From UTCHB3 sp964371075 (GTDB taxonomy: Bacteria > Bacteroidota > Ignavibacteria > Ignavibacteriales > Ignavibacteriaceae): a stretch of 64,000 nucleotides of DNA. Position 1 is the first letter of the stretch. Each line of letters starts with the position of its first letter. The position numbers and the translations under genes are program-made. This document shows, piece after piece, positions 8,136 to 17,246 of this stretch. Where the stretch lies: positions 186,001 through 250,000 of the forward strand of contig CAYJKN010000005.1 of assembly GCA_964371075.1 (NCBI GenBank). Reading direction: 5' to 3'. Under the pieces are notes generated by a model. That model was given only the letters and a program-made list of their open reading frames with translations, was not told where the DNA came from and made no database searches.

Positions 8136-8590
8136 TTTTTGGAATATCGAAACCCAAGTTTGTTTTTAGCAGTACTGATTATCTTTTGGATTACACAGTG
8201 CTCTCCCCCAATTACTCTATTCCCCAAAGCGAAGAACAAGTCTCGATTTTGAATGGTCACAGAGAATTGGTAGAAAAGGGAGATTATGCTGAGTTTACAG
8301 TCTTGGTGCATCTTCATAAATACACGGATCCTCGCGCAAAGTTTGAAGAACTTTACCCGGCTTATCGACAAACCGTCAAGTTTTATCCCCATAGGGATGG
8401 TGAAGCGATCAAGGATGTGAACGGTGATGATGCGCTTTTCATGGTAACAGAGATGAAACCCGGCTACCTTTCTAACCTGGTTAACTTTGATATTCTCACG
8501 ATAACTTTCAAGTCAAAAGACTATGTCGACCTTTCAGATCAGGTGGTTTATCCTCCAGATCCATCAATCATTATAATGGCACAGGTGTAA
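8132..8590 (+). CDS. Phage tail/baseplate protein, unknown family
   Basis: A 152-residue protein starting at a TTG that overlaps the upstream TGA; GGAGA sits about ten bases before it. It is beta-rich, with a central helical stretch (DPRAKFEELYPAYRQTV) followed by FYPHRDGEAI and a strand LVNFDILTITFKS, a pattern seen in small tail accessory proteins. It ends one base before the fibre gene. It is probably part of the tail tip, but no family can be named. Confidence 0.55.
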   Translation: MIFGISKPKFVFSSTDYLLDYTVLSPNYSIPQSEEQVSILNGHRELVEKGDYAEFTVLVHLHKYTDPRAKFEELYPAYRQTVKFYPHRDGEAIKDVNGDDALFMVTEMKPGYLSNLVNFDILTITFKSKDYVDLSDQVVYPPDPSIIIMAQV

Positions 8591-8591
8591 A

Positions 8592-9875
8592 ATGGCAACT
8601 TCAAAATTTCTTAGACTCTTTCTCACAAATGCTGGGGAACCGCTTCTCGGGGCTACGATCTATCTCGTACCGCAGGTAAATACCTATCCGACAGGTGCAA
8701 TACTGCTTACAGCACACCCAACTCGATCAGGTATCTATGAAGCTGACGGAATCGCTCACGGGGAGTACAAAATCTATATCGGCTCCGGAACTCCTGCACT
8801 ATATACAGAACATATTTGGGTTGGTGAAAACTTCATCACCATAATAGCCGATAAGTTTGATGTCGCAACAGGACAACTCACCACAGCTGGAATCAAAGAC
8901 GGAGCGGTGACAGCTTCAAAAATTGGCAGTGGACAGGTCACCAGCACTCATGTTGCTGCAGGTAATATTAATACTGCTCACCTTTCAAATAGTGCAGTCA
9001 CAGAAGAGAAAATCGCGAATAATGCTGTAACTACAAACAAGATAGCAGATGGTTCAATTACGGCAACAAAGTACGATGTTGGTTCTGTAGGGGCCAACAC
9101 ATTAAATGAAAATTCTGTTACTGAAACAAAAATTGCAACAGGTGCTGTGACAGCAACCAAAATTGCAAACAATGCCGTAACTTCGGATAAAATCATCAAT
9201 GCCGCTGTGACAGACCTTAAAATTGCGAATGGAGCAGTAACAGAGTTGAAGTTGGGAACTGATTCTGTAAGTACTTCCAAAATCGTAGACGATGCCGTCA
9301 CCAAAGCAAAACTAAATCCGGATGTGATAGGTGTTGATGGTCTTTTGGCACAGAATTTGGACGGCTCACTTAAGGTAGATGTTGATGGGGTCTCGCTTGG
9401 TCTTGGTTATAGTTACCAGCTCTCAATTCTTGATGATGGAGTAGATCGAAGTCACATTAATGCGAATGTTGCCGGTGCCGGGCTTGGTCAGAATCTGGAC
9501 GGATCTTTGGAAGTCAAAACCGATGGCGTCTCACTCGAAGTAGTCTCCGATCAGTTGAGGTTAAAGCGAAAAGAGATCCAAGGAATCCTGCAATTTTCAG
9601 GTGGTGGAAGATCTTTTTCCTCAATTTACAATTCCGCTGGAGTTACGGTATCAGTCACCAGAGAGGATGTTGGCGTTTATTCGTTCACTGCTTCGGGATC
9701 TGTTTTTACCGTTTCGAAAACCCTTAGCTTTATTCATAATTTATTACCGGATCAGGTTCACATTGGAGTTCGCAGACACTCTGATACAATAATCAGAATC
9801 GAGTCCCAAGATTCGTCCGGGGCCGCAGTTGATCTTTCTGGAGATTTCTATTTGACTGTGGTAGTTTTCCCCTAA
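8592..9875 (+). CDS. Phage tail fibre protein with decapeptide repeats
   Basis: A 427-residue protein whose N-terminal 95 residues (beginning MATSKFLRLFLTN) form a carboxypeptidase-regulatory-like beta domain (GEPLLGATIYLVP, GEYKIYIGSG). Residues about 98-240 consist of imperfect ten-residue units of the form AVTxxKIANN, at least a dozen copies, the triple beta-helix type shaft found in phage fibres. Short linkers with the repeated LDGSLKVDVDGVSL / LDGSLEVKTDGVSL then lead to a C-terminal beta domain that probably contacts the receptor. It is the last gene of the rightward structural operon and is followed by a terminator. Confidence 0.85.
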   Translation: MATSKFLRLFLTNAGEPLLGATIYLVPQVNTYPTGAILLTAHPTRSGIYEADGIAHGEYKIYIGSGTPALYTEHIWVGENFITIIADKFDVATGQLTTAGIKDGAVTASKIGSGQVTSTHVAAGNINTAHLSNSAVTEEKIANNAVTTNKIADGSITATKYDVGSVGANTLNENSVTETKIATGAVTATKIANNAVTSDKIINAAVTDLKIANGAVTELKLGTDSVSTSKIVDDAVTKAKLNPDVIGVDGLLAQNLDGSLKVDVDGVSLGLGYSYQLSILDDGVDRSHINANVAGAGLGQNLDGSLEVKTDGVSLEVVSDQLRLKRKEIQGILQFSGGGRSFSSIYNSAGVTVSVTREDVGVYSFTASGSVFTVSKTLSFIHNLLPDQVHIGVRRHSDTIIRIESQDSSGAAVDLSGDFYLTVVVFP

Positions 9876-9898
9876 TCCCTAATTGATCCACCAGATGG

Positions 9899-9930
9899 CC
9901 CTCGTATGCGAAAGTGTACGGGGGTTTTTT
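9899..9930 (+). terminator. Rho-independent terminator after tail fibre gene
   Basis: CCCTCGTA pairs with TACGGGGG across a ten-base loop, followed by six T residues. It closes the prophage structural operon, and its overlap with a longer upstream frame of the next gene argues for the later start at 9969. Confidence 0.8.
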
Positions 9931-9968
9931 GTATTTTGGATAATCGAAATACAATTTTTGTGGAGATC

Positions 9969-11615
9969 ATGAAAAACCAACTCTTCTTTGGCGACTGCCT
10001 CGAAATTCTTGAGAAATATATTGTACCGAAAAGTTCGGAAGGATTTATCGACCTTGTTTATATCGACCCACCATTTAATTCAAAACGGGATTATAATGTC
10101 CTTTTCGAGAGTGTTGACCTAACTGATTCCTCTGCACAAAAACAGGCATTTGCAGATACTTGGTCAAATATCTCCTACATGGACGAACTCGACAGAATCC
10201 AAAACTTAAACCTCGATTTATACGACTTCCTTAAGACTCTCGAAAAAGTAAAAACCCCCAGATCTGCAGTTGCGTATTTAACAACTATGTCCCTTAGAAT
10301 TATATACATTCACAAGGTGTTGAAAAGTACGGGAAGTTTTTACCTACACTGTGACCCCACAATGAGCCACTACTTGAAGATCGTTTGTGATATGATCTTT
10401 GGACATGCTAATTACAGAAATGAAATAACCTGGCAAAGAATGTATGCTCATAATGATCCTGTGAGATACGGAAAAATCCATGATGTAATACTCTATTATG
10501 CCAAATCGAAAGACTTTACTTGGAACAGGATTTATACTGAATATGACGACAAATATTTAAAAATGTATAATCAAAAAGATAGTGATGGTAAACTTTATAA
10601 AGTTGAAAATACTATGGCTCCTGGTGGTCGTGGTCCAATTTATGAATGGAATGGTGTAACCCGGGCATGGCGTTACACTAAAGAAAATATGCAGAAATTG
10701 CATGATGCAGGGCTTCTGTACTATACAAGTTCTGGCTTTCCAAAGAAGAAACAATATCTCACAGATATGAAGGGTAGACCATTACAGGATGTTTGGAGTG
10801 ATATCAATGTCATAGCTGGAATGGCAAAAGAATTACTCGGTTACCCAACACAAAAACCAATCGCATTATTGGAACGAATTGTAAAAACCTCATCAAATCC
10901 AGGAGATATAGTCGCAGACTTCTTCTGTGGATGTGGAACAACCATCGCGGCCGCTGAAAAACTGGGAAGAAACTGGATAGGAGTTGACATCTCTCATCTT
11001 GCAGTAAAACTCATCATCGATCGATTGCTGAAACCATGGGACGACAACATAACAAAACAAAAAGAGATCAGAGACAATATCGAGATCACAGGAGTTCCTA
11101 AGGACATTGGTAGTGCAAAAGAGTTGGCACGCAACACTACAAAAGGCAGATTCAATTTCCAAGATTGGGTGATTGAATTTTTACTTGGTGGGGTCTGCAA
11201 TCCCAAAAAAGTCGGGGATGGGGGATATGATGGTTATATCACCTTTAAAAGTATGGGTGGCCATAAAGGTTTAATCCTGATCGAGGTAAAAAGTGGAAAT
11301 CTGACTGTGAAGAATATCCGGGAGTTCATTCAGGTAATCGACAAACAGGGAGCTGACATGGGTGTTTTTGTTTGCTTCAAAGATCAGGTCTCTTCGGGTA
11401 TGGAAGCAGAAGCCCGGCAAGTTGGATACTACATGAAAGAAATTTATCAGGAACGATTCCAGAAAATCCGTATCATCACCATAGAACAATTACTCGAAGG
11501 TTATCAGTTGAATTATCCCAGAGTTGAAGAGACCACATTTAAAAAGGCAACCAAAAAATTACAAATTAAGCAAATTAACCATGGTGATTTGTTCGAAAAT
11601 GAAGAAGGGGAATAA
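9969..11615 (+). CDS. Beta-class DNA methyltransferase with C-terminal nuclease-like domain
   Basis: A 548-residue protein. The catalytic motif DPPF comes first (residues 33-36, in VYIDPPFNS) and the SAM-binding motif DFFCGCGTT lies late (about 315-323), the order of beta-class amino-methyltransferases such as type III Mod subunits. After the methylase core, residues about 395-510 carry GYDGYITF and LILIEVKSGN, a D...EVK pattern of PD-(D/E)XK (Mrr-like) nucleases. One chain may therefore modify and cut, or the second domain may serve recognition only. The start at 9969 is used because GGAG precedes it and an upstream ATG lies in the terminator. It stands alone between the prophage operon and tRNA-Asp, as phage- or island-borne methylases often do. 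Confidence 0.85.
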   Translation: MKNQLFFGDCLEILEKYIVPKSSEGFIDLVYIDPPFNSKRDYNVLFESVDLTDSSAQKQAFADTWSNISYMDELDRIQNLNLDLYDFLKTLEKVKTPRSAVAYLTTMSLRIIYIHKVLKSTGSFYLHCDPTMSHYLKIVCDMIFGHANYRNEITWQRMYAHNDPVRYGKIHDVILYYAKSKDFTWNRIYTEYDDKYLKMYNQKDSDGKLYKVENTMAPGGRGPIYEWNGVTRAWRYTKENMQKLHDAGLLYYTSSGFPKKKQYLTDMKGRPLQDVWSDINVIAGMAKELLGYPTQKPIALLERIVKTSSNPGDIVADFFCGCGTTIAAAEKLGRNWIGVDISHLAVKLIIDRLLKPWDDNITKQKEIRDNIEITGVPKDIGSAKELARNTTKGRFNFQDWVIEFLLGGVCNPKKVGDGGYDGYITFKSMGGHKGLILIEVKSGNLTVKNIREFIQVIDKQGADMGVFVCFKDQVSSGMEAEARQVGYYMKEIYQERFQKIRIITIEQLLEGYQLNYPRVEETTFKKATKKLQIKQINHGDLFENEEGE

Positions 11616-11693
11616 CACAGTTTTTTCTCAAAATTAGGTCTTCTGTTATACTTTCTGTTATACCGTCAATTAACTACACCACTTTAAAATTAA

Positions 11694-11726
11694 AAACCCT
11701 TGTAACTTTTACAATTACAAGGGTTT
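11694..11726 (-). terminator. Terminator hairpin of tRNA-Asp
   Basis: A perfect 12-base inverted repeat, AAACCCTTGTAA and TTACAAGGGTTT with a nine-base loop, lies just past the 3' end of the leftward tRNA-Asp gene. On the minus strand the stem is followed by a T-rich stretch. Confidence 0.75.
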
Positions 11727-11732
11727 ACAATG

Positions 11733-11806
11733 CGGGACCGACGAGACTCGAACTCGCGACCTCCTGCGTGACAGGCAGGCGTTCTAACCAACTGAACTAC
11801 AATCCC
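11733..11806 (-). tRNA. tRNA-Asp (GTC)
   Basis: The minus strand folds into a complete 74-base cloverleaf. The acceptor stem GGGATTG pairs with CGGTCCC (two G-T pairs). The anticodon stem CCTGC/GCAGG encloses CTGTCAC with anticodon GTC, and the T arm is GCGAG-TTCGAGT-CTCGT. The discriminator base is G, as expected for Asp. CCA is not encoded. Its 3' end points towards the prophage, the usual side for integration into tRNA genes. Confidence 0.95.
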
Positions 11807-12057
11807 ATTTTTTCACAAATCTGAATGATTTGGATTTCAAATATACTGCTTCATTAAATATTATGCAAGTACCAACCAAAAGTTTTTGATTTTTTTATCA
11901 GTAAAATTTCATTTTGTGCTGCCTTTGAATAAAATTTAGTGATATAAGTGCTAAATATGTTGCTAACATACAAAGAAGACATTGCTTGAATTTAGCGGAT
12001 TTTCCAGACTCAAACGCAATAGTATTATGGAAGAATCAATGTAGCTATTGAATGTTT

Positions 12058-12110
12058 GCCTGTCACGCAGGAGGTCGTCCCGATTGATCGGGAAGTCTCG
12101 TCGGTCCCGC
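12058..12110 (+). repeat. tRNA-Asp-derived repeat with palindromic T-arm replacement
   Basis: This matches the 3' part of tRNA-Asp from the anticodon loop onward (GCCTGTCACGCAGGAGGTCG, then GTCTCGTCGGTCCCGC). The 5' side and loop of the T arm are replaced by the palindrome TCCCGATTGATCGGGA. There is no 5' half, so it cannot be a working tRNA. It is followed at once by a terminator hairpin. It lies on the strand opposite to the intact tRNA 250 bases away. Confidence 0.75.
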
Positions 12111-12111
12111 T

Positions 12112-12141
12112 AAAAAGCTCAGATTTATCTGGGCTTTTTTT
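12112..12141 (+). terminator. Rho-independent terminator after tRNA-like fragment
   Basis: AAGCTCAGAT and ATCTGGGCTT form a stem followed by a run of T residues. It directly follows the tRNA-Asp-like fragment, as a tRNA terminator would. Confidence 0.7.
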
Positions 12142-12186
12142 GTTTTAAATCTGAATTATAATTTAGTCTGTTTTAATGGCAAACTT

Positions 12187-12231
12187 GACAGAAGGTCGTC
12201 CCGAATAATCGGGAAGATTCGTCGGTCACGC
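12187..12231 (+). repeat. Second, shorter tRNA-Asp-like repeat
   Basis: AGGTCG, then the palindrome TCCCGAATAATCGGGA, then AGATTCGTCGGTCACGC: the same design as the copy at 12058, with more changes and no anticodon part. It is evidence for a dispersed repeat family rather than a single broken tRNA. Confidence 0.6.
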
Positions 12232-12415
12232 TGTATCCTTACATCTATAAACAAAGTGGATACCAATAACTTGTGTTTGTTTGTTCTGATGATCATTATT
12301 TTTTGTATTTTGCATTGAGGGAACCTCAGATTATTCTTTCTTTTTTTATCAAATAAAGTTAATCATTTTTGTGAGCCTTACCTTTTCATTTTTCAACCAA
12401 GATTGACCGTACACA

Positions 12416-13321
12416 ATGAATAATACCAATAAACTTTACACAAATTCCATCCTTGTTTTGCTTATCGTACTGACAAGTATTATTTTTAGCTCCTGCTCAA
12501 AAGTGGCAGACAATCAACCGAAACAACCGGAACCGGGACGCAGTCTCGGCATCGCTTCCGTCCCAAACCTCCGGGATATGGGAGGTTACAAAACCTCAAA
12601 TGGAGCCACTATCGCTAAAGGACTGGTCTATCGTGCGAATCAACTATTCAATGTCAGTGCCGATGATATGCTTAAACTTGAGAAACTGAATCTTAAGAAT
12701 GTTTTTGATCTACGGACCGCCGCTGAAAAAAATCCCGCCCCCGATGAGTTGCCTGCCGGTGTCAACAATGTTTGGCTGGATGTTCTTGCAGATGTTCCGT
12801 CTTCGGGTCCTGCGAATCTGAATGCCCTCTTAACAGACCCCAAAAAGGCGAATATCGAACTTGGAGATGGCAAAGTTGAAGCTCTGTTCAAAAAGGCTTA
12901 CCGCGATTGCATCTCATTGCCAAGTGCAAAAACAGGATACAGGGAATTATTCCTTGCGCTCGGAGACAAAAACCAGGTGCCTGCACTTTTTCATTGTGCA
13001 ACCGGCAAAGATCGGACCGGATGGGCAGCAGCTGCCTTTCTGACCCTTCTTGGAGTGCCAAGGGAAGTGGTTATGCAGGATTACCTTCGTAGCAATGAGT
13101 ATATTCTACCTATGTACGATACACTAATCCAAAAATTTGTTGCAGCGGGGGGATCGCAATCTATTCCCAAGTCTATCTTTGGTGTAAAAGAAGAGTACCT
13201 CAATGCAGCATTTGATGAAGTGCAGACAAAATATGGCAGCATCGAAAAATATTTTTCTGAAGGTTTAGGCATATCCGTTGATCAGCAGAATGCCATGCGG
13301 AAGTTATACCTTAAGGACTGA
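12416..13321 (+). CDS. Secreted tyrosine/dual-specificity phosphatase lipoprotein
   Basis: A 301-residue protein with a type II signal peptide (hydrophobic stretch then FSSCS, Cys at about 27), so it is likely a lipoprotein outside the inner membrane. The catalytic P-loop HCATGKDRTG (about 193-202) has the nucleophilic Cys and Arg of the Y_phosphatase3 family (bacterial PTP-like and phosphoinositide phosphatases). NLRDMGGY near residue 53 is the family's N-terminal signature. It would remove phosphate from tyrosine or lipid substrates; the target is unknown. It stands as a single gene with a long upstream region. Confidence 0.85.
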   Translation: MNNTNKLYTNSILVLLIVLTSIIFSSCSKVADNQPKQPEPGRSLGIASVPNLRDMGGYKTSNGATIAKGLVYRANQLFNVSADDMLKLEKLNLKNVFDLRTAAEKNPAPDELPAGVNNVWLDVLADVPSSGPANLNALLTDPKKANIELGDGKVEALFKKAYRDCISLPSAKTGYRELFLALGDKNQVPALFHCATGKDRTGWAAAAFLTLLGVPREVVMQDYLRSNEYILPMYDTLIQKFVAAGGSQSIPKSIFGVKEEYLNAAFDEVQTKYGSIEKYFSEGLGISVDQQNAMRKLYLKD

Positions 13322-13566
13322 AAATTTTTATAGCCCAATCCTTGCGATAATCGTCTCACTATTGGGTTGAATGACTCATTGTCTGATAAATTGCAGGGAT
13401 TAAGAATGTTTTACATTTTTACAGTTACATACCCGCCAAGCCTCTAACCGATAAATCGGTTATGCTCAAATCGGCAGGTTTTTTCCTTTTGTCTTTGTTC
13501 CGTTTCTAATTCCCCTGAATTCGAAAGAATAAAACAGACTCTTAATCCACTTTCAAGCATTACCCC

Positions 13567-14823
13567 CTACAAAACCTGAAACTTGGCTGTTTTTGTATAA
13601 TTCCTCGTCCCTGAAGAGGATACTCTGAAGAAATATACACCACTCGCAAGACCCAACTCTTGAATATCTATCCTGGTGTTCAGTTCGTTCATTCCTGGGT
13701 CATTTAATGAGTAATAAAGTCTCTTACCTGTGACATCAAATATCTCAAAAACCGTTTGAGTTCCTTCCGGATTATGGCACTCAACATTCAGGATGTCGTT
13801 TACCGGGTTAGGGAAAAGTGAAAATGAAAAGTCCACCTGATTGTCAGTAGTTGGTTCGTCCGTTTTTATCCCAACGAGAGGTCCGGTATATTTGATTGAA
13901 TAAAATGAACCGTTTGAGGGTTTATAAACGGTCATTGGTCTTAATCTTTTGTCTGTTAAACTAAACCTGTATTTCAGACTGTATTCGGGATTTAGCAGAA
14001 TTGTATCGAATGGAATAGGTATATATCTTACCGCATCATATACGGAGTAGGAAACTGTTTTTAGTGGGGTGGAGTCCACAGGTGAACTGTAATAATACTC
14101 CATCTTTAAAGTTTTATTAAATTCAAAATTGGGTTGGCTTGGTTTTATGAGCCAATTCAGAGAATGTGAAGGACTCACTTTAAATGTACTGGCCGGATTT
14201 AAGAAAGTATCCCTTGCAGTGAAGCCAATATTTGGAGAATAGCCGGTTGTTGAATAAAGTGTATCTCCGGATTGTGTAAATCGAATCGTTTCAAAAATCT
14301 CGCCCTGACTCTCCGAGTCAGGAGTACTTCCCTCATGTCTTATTATGCCCCAATTGCGTGCAAATACATATTTCCTGTGTGCCAAACCCCAAACTGTTGA
14401 AAAGTCATAGTCAAAAATTCTGGTGATGGAATCCCCGGTAACCCTCATACTGCTTGAAGCTCCATATGGGGGAATTAAAAAGTTATACACAGTTCCAACC
14501 GGGACTGAAAAATCGAAGATAAGCTCTTTTGCTCCATCCCTCAGATAATAAACTTTGTTGGTTGTTGTATCCATCCCAACATACACATCAGATGCGCAAC
14601 TGCTGCCCTTGCAAAATGTAATACCGTCAACAATGATTGGGGGGGTGGTAGAACAGTTACCGTATGAGAGGTAATAATTTTCCGAAGGTGGTCCCGGATA
14701 TGAGAACATTCGGGAATAAATAAGTGAGATATCCTTGTCACCGGGGGACAGGATAAAGAATGGTTGTGAGTACGCAGTACTCTGAGAGCAAAACAGACCA
14801 AGAAAAAATAATATGGTTTTCAT
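13567..14823 (-). CDS. Secreted protein with type IX sorting domain
   Basis: A 418-residue protein with an N-terminal signal peptide (starting MKTILFFLGLFCSQS). A longer start is possible, but 14823 has AGAGG upstream and begins directly at the signal peptide. The body is beta-rich without a recognised catalytic motif. The last 80 residues (from about FSLFPNPVNDILNVEC to FFRVSSSGTRNYTKTAKF) are a type A type IX secretion sorting domain, so the protein should cross the outer membrane by the Por system and be attached or released. It is divergent from the neighbouring propeller gene at 15105. The function of the body is unknown. Confidence 0.8.
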   Translation of the reverse strand: MKTILFFLGLFCSQSTAYSQPFFILSPGDKDISLIYSRMFSYPGPPSENYYLSYGNCSTTPPIIVDGITFCKGSSCASDVYVGMDTTTNKVYYLRDGAKELIFDFSVPVGTVYNFLIPPYGASSSMRVTGDSITRIFDYDFSTVWGLAHRKYVFARNWGIIRHEGSTPDSESQGEIFETIRFTQSGDTLYSTTGYSPNIGFTARDTFLNPASTFKVSPSHSLNWLIKPSQPNFEFNKTLKMEYYYSSPVDSTPLKTVSYSVYDAVRYIPIPFDTILLNPEYSLKYRFSLTDKRLRPMTVYKPSNGSFYSIKYTGPLVGIKTDEPTTDNQVDFSFSLFPNPVNDILNVECHNPEGTQTVFEIFDVTGKRLYYSLNDPGMNELNTRIDIQELGLASGVYFFRVSSSGTRNYTKTAKFQVL

Positions 14824-15104
14824 TTTTAAGCCTCTGTTAAGAGAGTTCCCATTTAATAAATTGAAGTAATCCATACTCCTTGATCAAATATATATGATTG
14901 TTCACAAAAAAGCAAGAGATTTTAGAGTTTCAGATGAAAGAATCTAACAACACAATCAAAATCCCTTCAAAAAACTCACCAGATTTGTTGCTTGTTTGTA
15001 TTTTATGTATGTTTCACGATAAGTTTTTAATTCTTAGAATAGTTGTCATTTCCATTCCACGGGTAAGTGATCGCGGAATTTGAAACTGGCAACAGGAGCA
15101 TTTT

Positions 15105-17246
15105 ATGAGATCAATATATTTACTCATGGTGTACTTTTTATTTCCTTCCTTCTTAACTTATCCTCAAAAAGGTTGGTTCCTTCAAAACCCCACTATTCCA
15201 CCTTCAGAGTTAAACAAGGTAGTAATGTTAAATGACTCCACGGCCTTAGTTGCCGGTTGGAAAGTTTTGCTTTATACAACAAATTTTGGGAAATCCTGGG
15301 GACTACAACCGCATAGTTTGGGAACTGTTAGAGGGCTGCATGCCTTGAATCTGAATGAATTTTGGATCACTCTCATAAACGGAATCGCCAAAACAACAGA
15401 CGGTGGACTCACTTTCTCAAGACAATATGATTCTCCCACAAAAGATATCTACGCATCCTTTTTTCTTGACTCCCTGCATGGCTGGGCTGTGGGTGGGTCA
15501 GGATGGGGAATAAACGCTGAAGGACTTTCTGTTCGAACAACCAACGGAGGAGTAACCTGGATTACTTCGAATGCTTTCCCTCCACCTCCTCTATTTGGAA
15601 CCGTTAAATTTTTTAATAAAAATTATGGATTTGCAGGTGGTAGCGGTGGCTACATCGGTAAAACAGTTGATGGTGGTGTGAACTGGAGTTCCTCAAACGG
15701 GTGGGGCGGAAGTTATGAATCCATCGTTTCGATTGATTTTAGAGATAGTAGCACAGTATTCGCTCTAACTTATAACGGTAAAATATTGAAGACCACCAAT
15801 GCAGGTGGTACCTGGAATATTATTCACAATTTTGCGGATTATCCTTTTTCAGGTATTCAGTTCTTGAATTCTCTTGATGGTACCATATTTTGTAACGATG
15901 GCAAATTTTTATTCACGAGTGATGGTGGAGAATCATGGATCGAAAGAAATACTCCTGCTGTCTATCGTCTGAACGGATTTTATATGGCATCCTCAAACCA
16001 TCTGATTACAGCCGGGAATGATGGCATTGTTTTTACAACCTCAGACAGGGGTATTTCGTGGAATTCAATTCAAGAACATGTCCTCCCGGGGCTAAACTCA
16101 TTTTGGTTCGTGGATGAAATGAAAGGATGGGCAGTTGGAGATTCAGGAAAAATATTAGGTTCAATTGATGGAGGTACATCATGGACAGAATCTTCAAACA
16201 TTGTCTCAAGTGATCTAAATTCTATTGAGTTTATCGATCAAGACCATGGATGGATTGGCGGGAACAACGGTGTGGTACTATATACCCAAAACGGAGGTAA
16301 TGCCTGGTCTGTTTCAAATGTCGGGCAACCCCTAACAATAAAAAAAGTAAAGTTCATAAACCCCACTACGGGTTGGGCGATTTCGGACAGTGTACATATT
16401 TACAAAACTCTGGATGGTGGAGTAACATGGACATTTTTAACCTCAGACCTGCCGCAGGTAAAATTACTAACAGATGTTGTTTTCTTAAGCGAGAATAAGG
16501 GTCTCCTCACAGGGAGTTATTTTAGCGTTCTTGGTTCCATCTATATTTTTTTTCAAACCACTGATGGGGGTGCCTCGTGGTCATTTGGTGATCAGTTCAA
16601 TAACCATTCTCCTTTAGCTCTCTCATTTGTCGATTCATTAAATGGATGTATGGTTGTTGACTTCACTAAAATTCATAAAACTACTAATGGGGGTACCACC
16701 TGGACAGCGGGAACTGTTTATGCGCAAAACAGTCTTAATTCAATCCACATGGTCGATCAGCAAACAGGCTGGGCGGCAGGGAGCCAGGGAACGATACTTA
16801 AAACAACTGACGGGGGTGCCATATGGAGGAAACAGTTAGTACCTTTTACAGGCGAACTCTCCTCTATCATGTTTGTTAATACAAACACAGGTTGGGTAAT
16901 TGGACCTAATAACACTTTTATGAAGACATCGGATGGTGGCATTACTTCACTCAATGGAAAAGATGAAGTTGTGAAAGTGCCGGAAACATTTGATGTTATG
17001 CAGAATTACCCAAATCCTTTTAACCCTTCAACCACAATCAGATACTCATTGAAAGAGTCTGCAATAGTAAAAATAAGAATATTTAACATGGCGGGAGAGC
17101 TGCTCCGGAACATTGAAGAGGGGTTAAAACAGACAGGTACCCATCAGTTCACTTTTGATGCAAACGGGTTCCCTTCAGGTGTTTATATAGCGGTTGTGGA
17201 GGCCGGAAACATGAGGAAAAGCATTAAAATGTTGCTATTGAAGTAA
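15105..17246 (+). CDS. YCF48-type beta-propeller protein with type IX sorting domain
   Basis: A 713-residue secreted protein with signal peptide (MRSIYLLMVYFLFPSFL). Residues about 25-620 are repeats of about 42 residues, each with GWAVG and a K-T-T-D-G-G-x-x-W strand, the YCF48/BNR-like propeller motif; about twelve blades are seen. The C-terminal 80 residues begin NYPNPFNPSTTIRYS and are a typical type A sorting domain for the type IX system. Related propellers act as surface or assembly scaffolds, but the ligand here is unknown. A second propeller of this type lies at 44964 without the sorting domain. Confidence 0.85.
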   Translation: MRSIYLLMVYFLFPSFLTYPQKGWFLQNPTIPPSELNKVVMLNDSTALVAGWKVLLYTTNFGKSWGLQPHSLGTVRGLHALNLNEFWITLINGIAKTTDGGLTFSRQYDSPTKDIYASFFLDSLHGWAVGGSGWGINAEGLSVRTTNGGVTWITSNAFPPPPLFGTVKFFNKNYGFAGGSGGYIGKTVDGGVNWSSSNGWGGSYESIVSIDFRDSSTVFALTYNGKILKTTNAGGTWNIIHNFADYPFSGIQFLNSLDGTIFCNDGKFLFTSDGGESWIERNTPAVYRLNGFYMASSNHLITAGNDGIVFTTSDRGISWNSIQEHVLPGLNSFWFVDEMKGWAVGDSGKILGSIDGGTSWTESSNIVSSDLNSIEFIDQDHGWIGGNNGVVLYTQNGGNAWSVSNVGQPLTIKKVKFINPTTGWAISDSVHIYKTLDGGVTWTFLTSDLPQVKLLTDVVFLSENKGLLTGSYFSVLGSIYIFFQTTDGGASWSFGDQFNNHSPLALSFVDSLNGCMVVDFTKIHKTTNGGTTWTAGTVYAQNSLNSIHMVDQQTGWAAGSQGTILKTTDGGAIWRKQLVPFTGELSSIMFVNTNTGWVIGPNNTFMKTSDGGITSLNGKDEVVKVPETFDVMQNYPNPFNPSTTIRYSLKESAIVKIRIFNMAGELLRNIEEGLKQTGTHQFTFDANGFPSGVYIAVVEAGNMRKSIKMLLLK

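Noticed and set aside
8880..9320. Regular DNA repeats that could be taken for a CRISPR array
   Set aside because: The repeats are imperfect, lie in frame inside the tail fibre gene and encode AVTxxKI units; there are no unique spacers between identical repeats.
9906..9968. Earlier ATG for the DNA methyltransferase
   Set aside because: The upstream codons run through the terminator hairpin of the tail operon; the ATG at 9969 has a GGAG before it and starts the conserved N-terminus.
12058..12110. Second tRNA-Asp gene
   Set aside because: It lacks the 5' acceptor strand and D arm, and its T arm is replaced by a palindrome, so no cloverleaf can form.
14898..15083. Small open frame (61 codons) between two secreted-protein genes
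   Set aside because: No ribosome-binding site, no recognisable domain and unlikely composition; it lies in a divergent promoter region.
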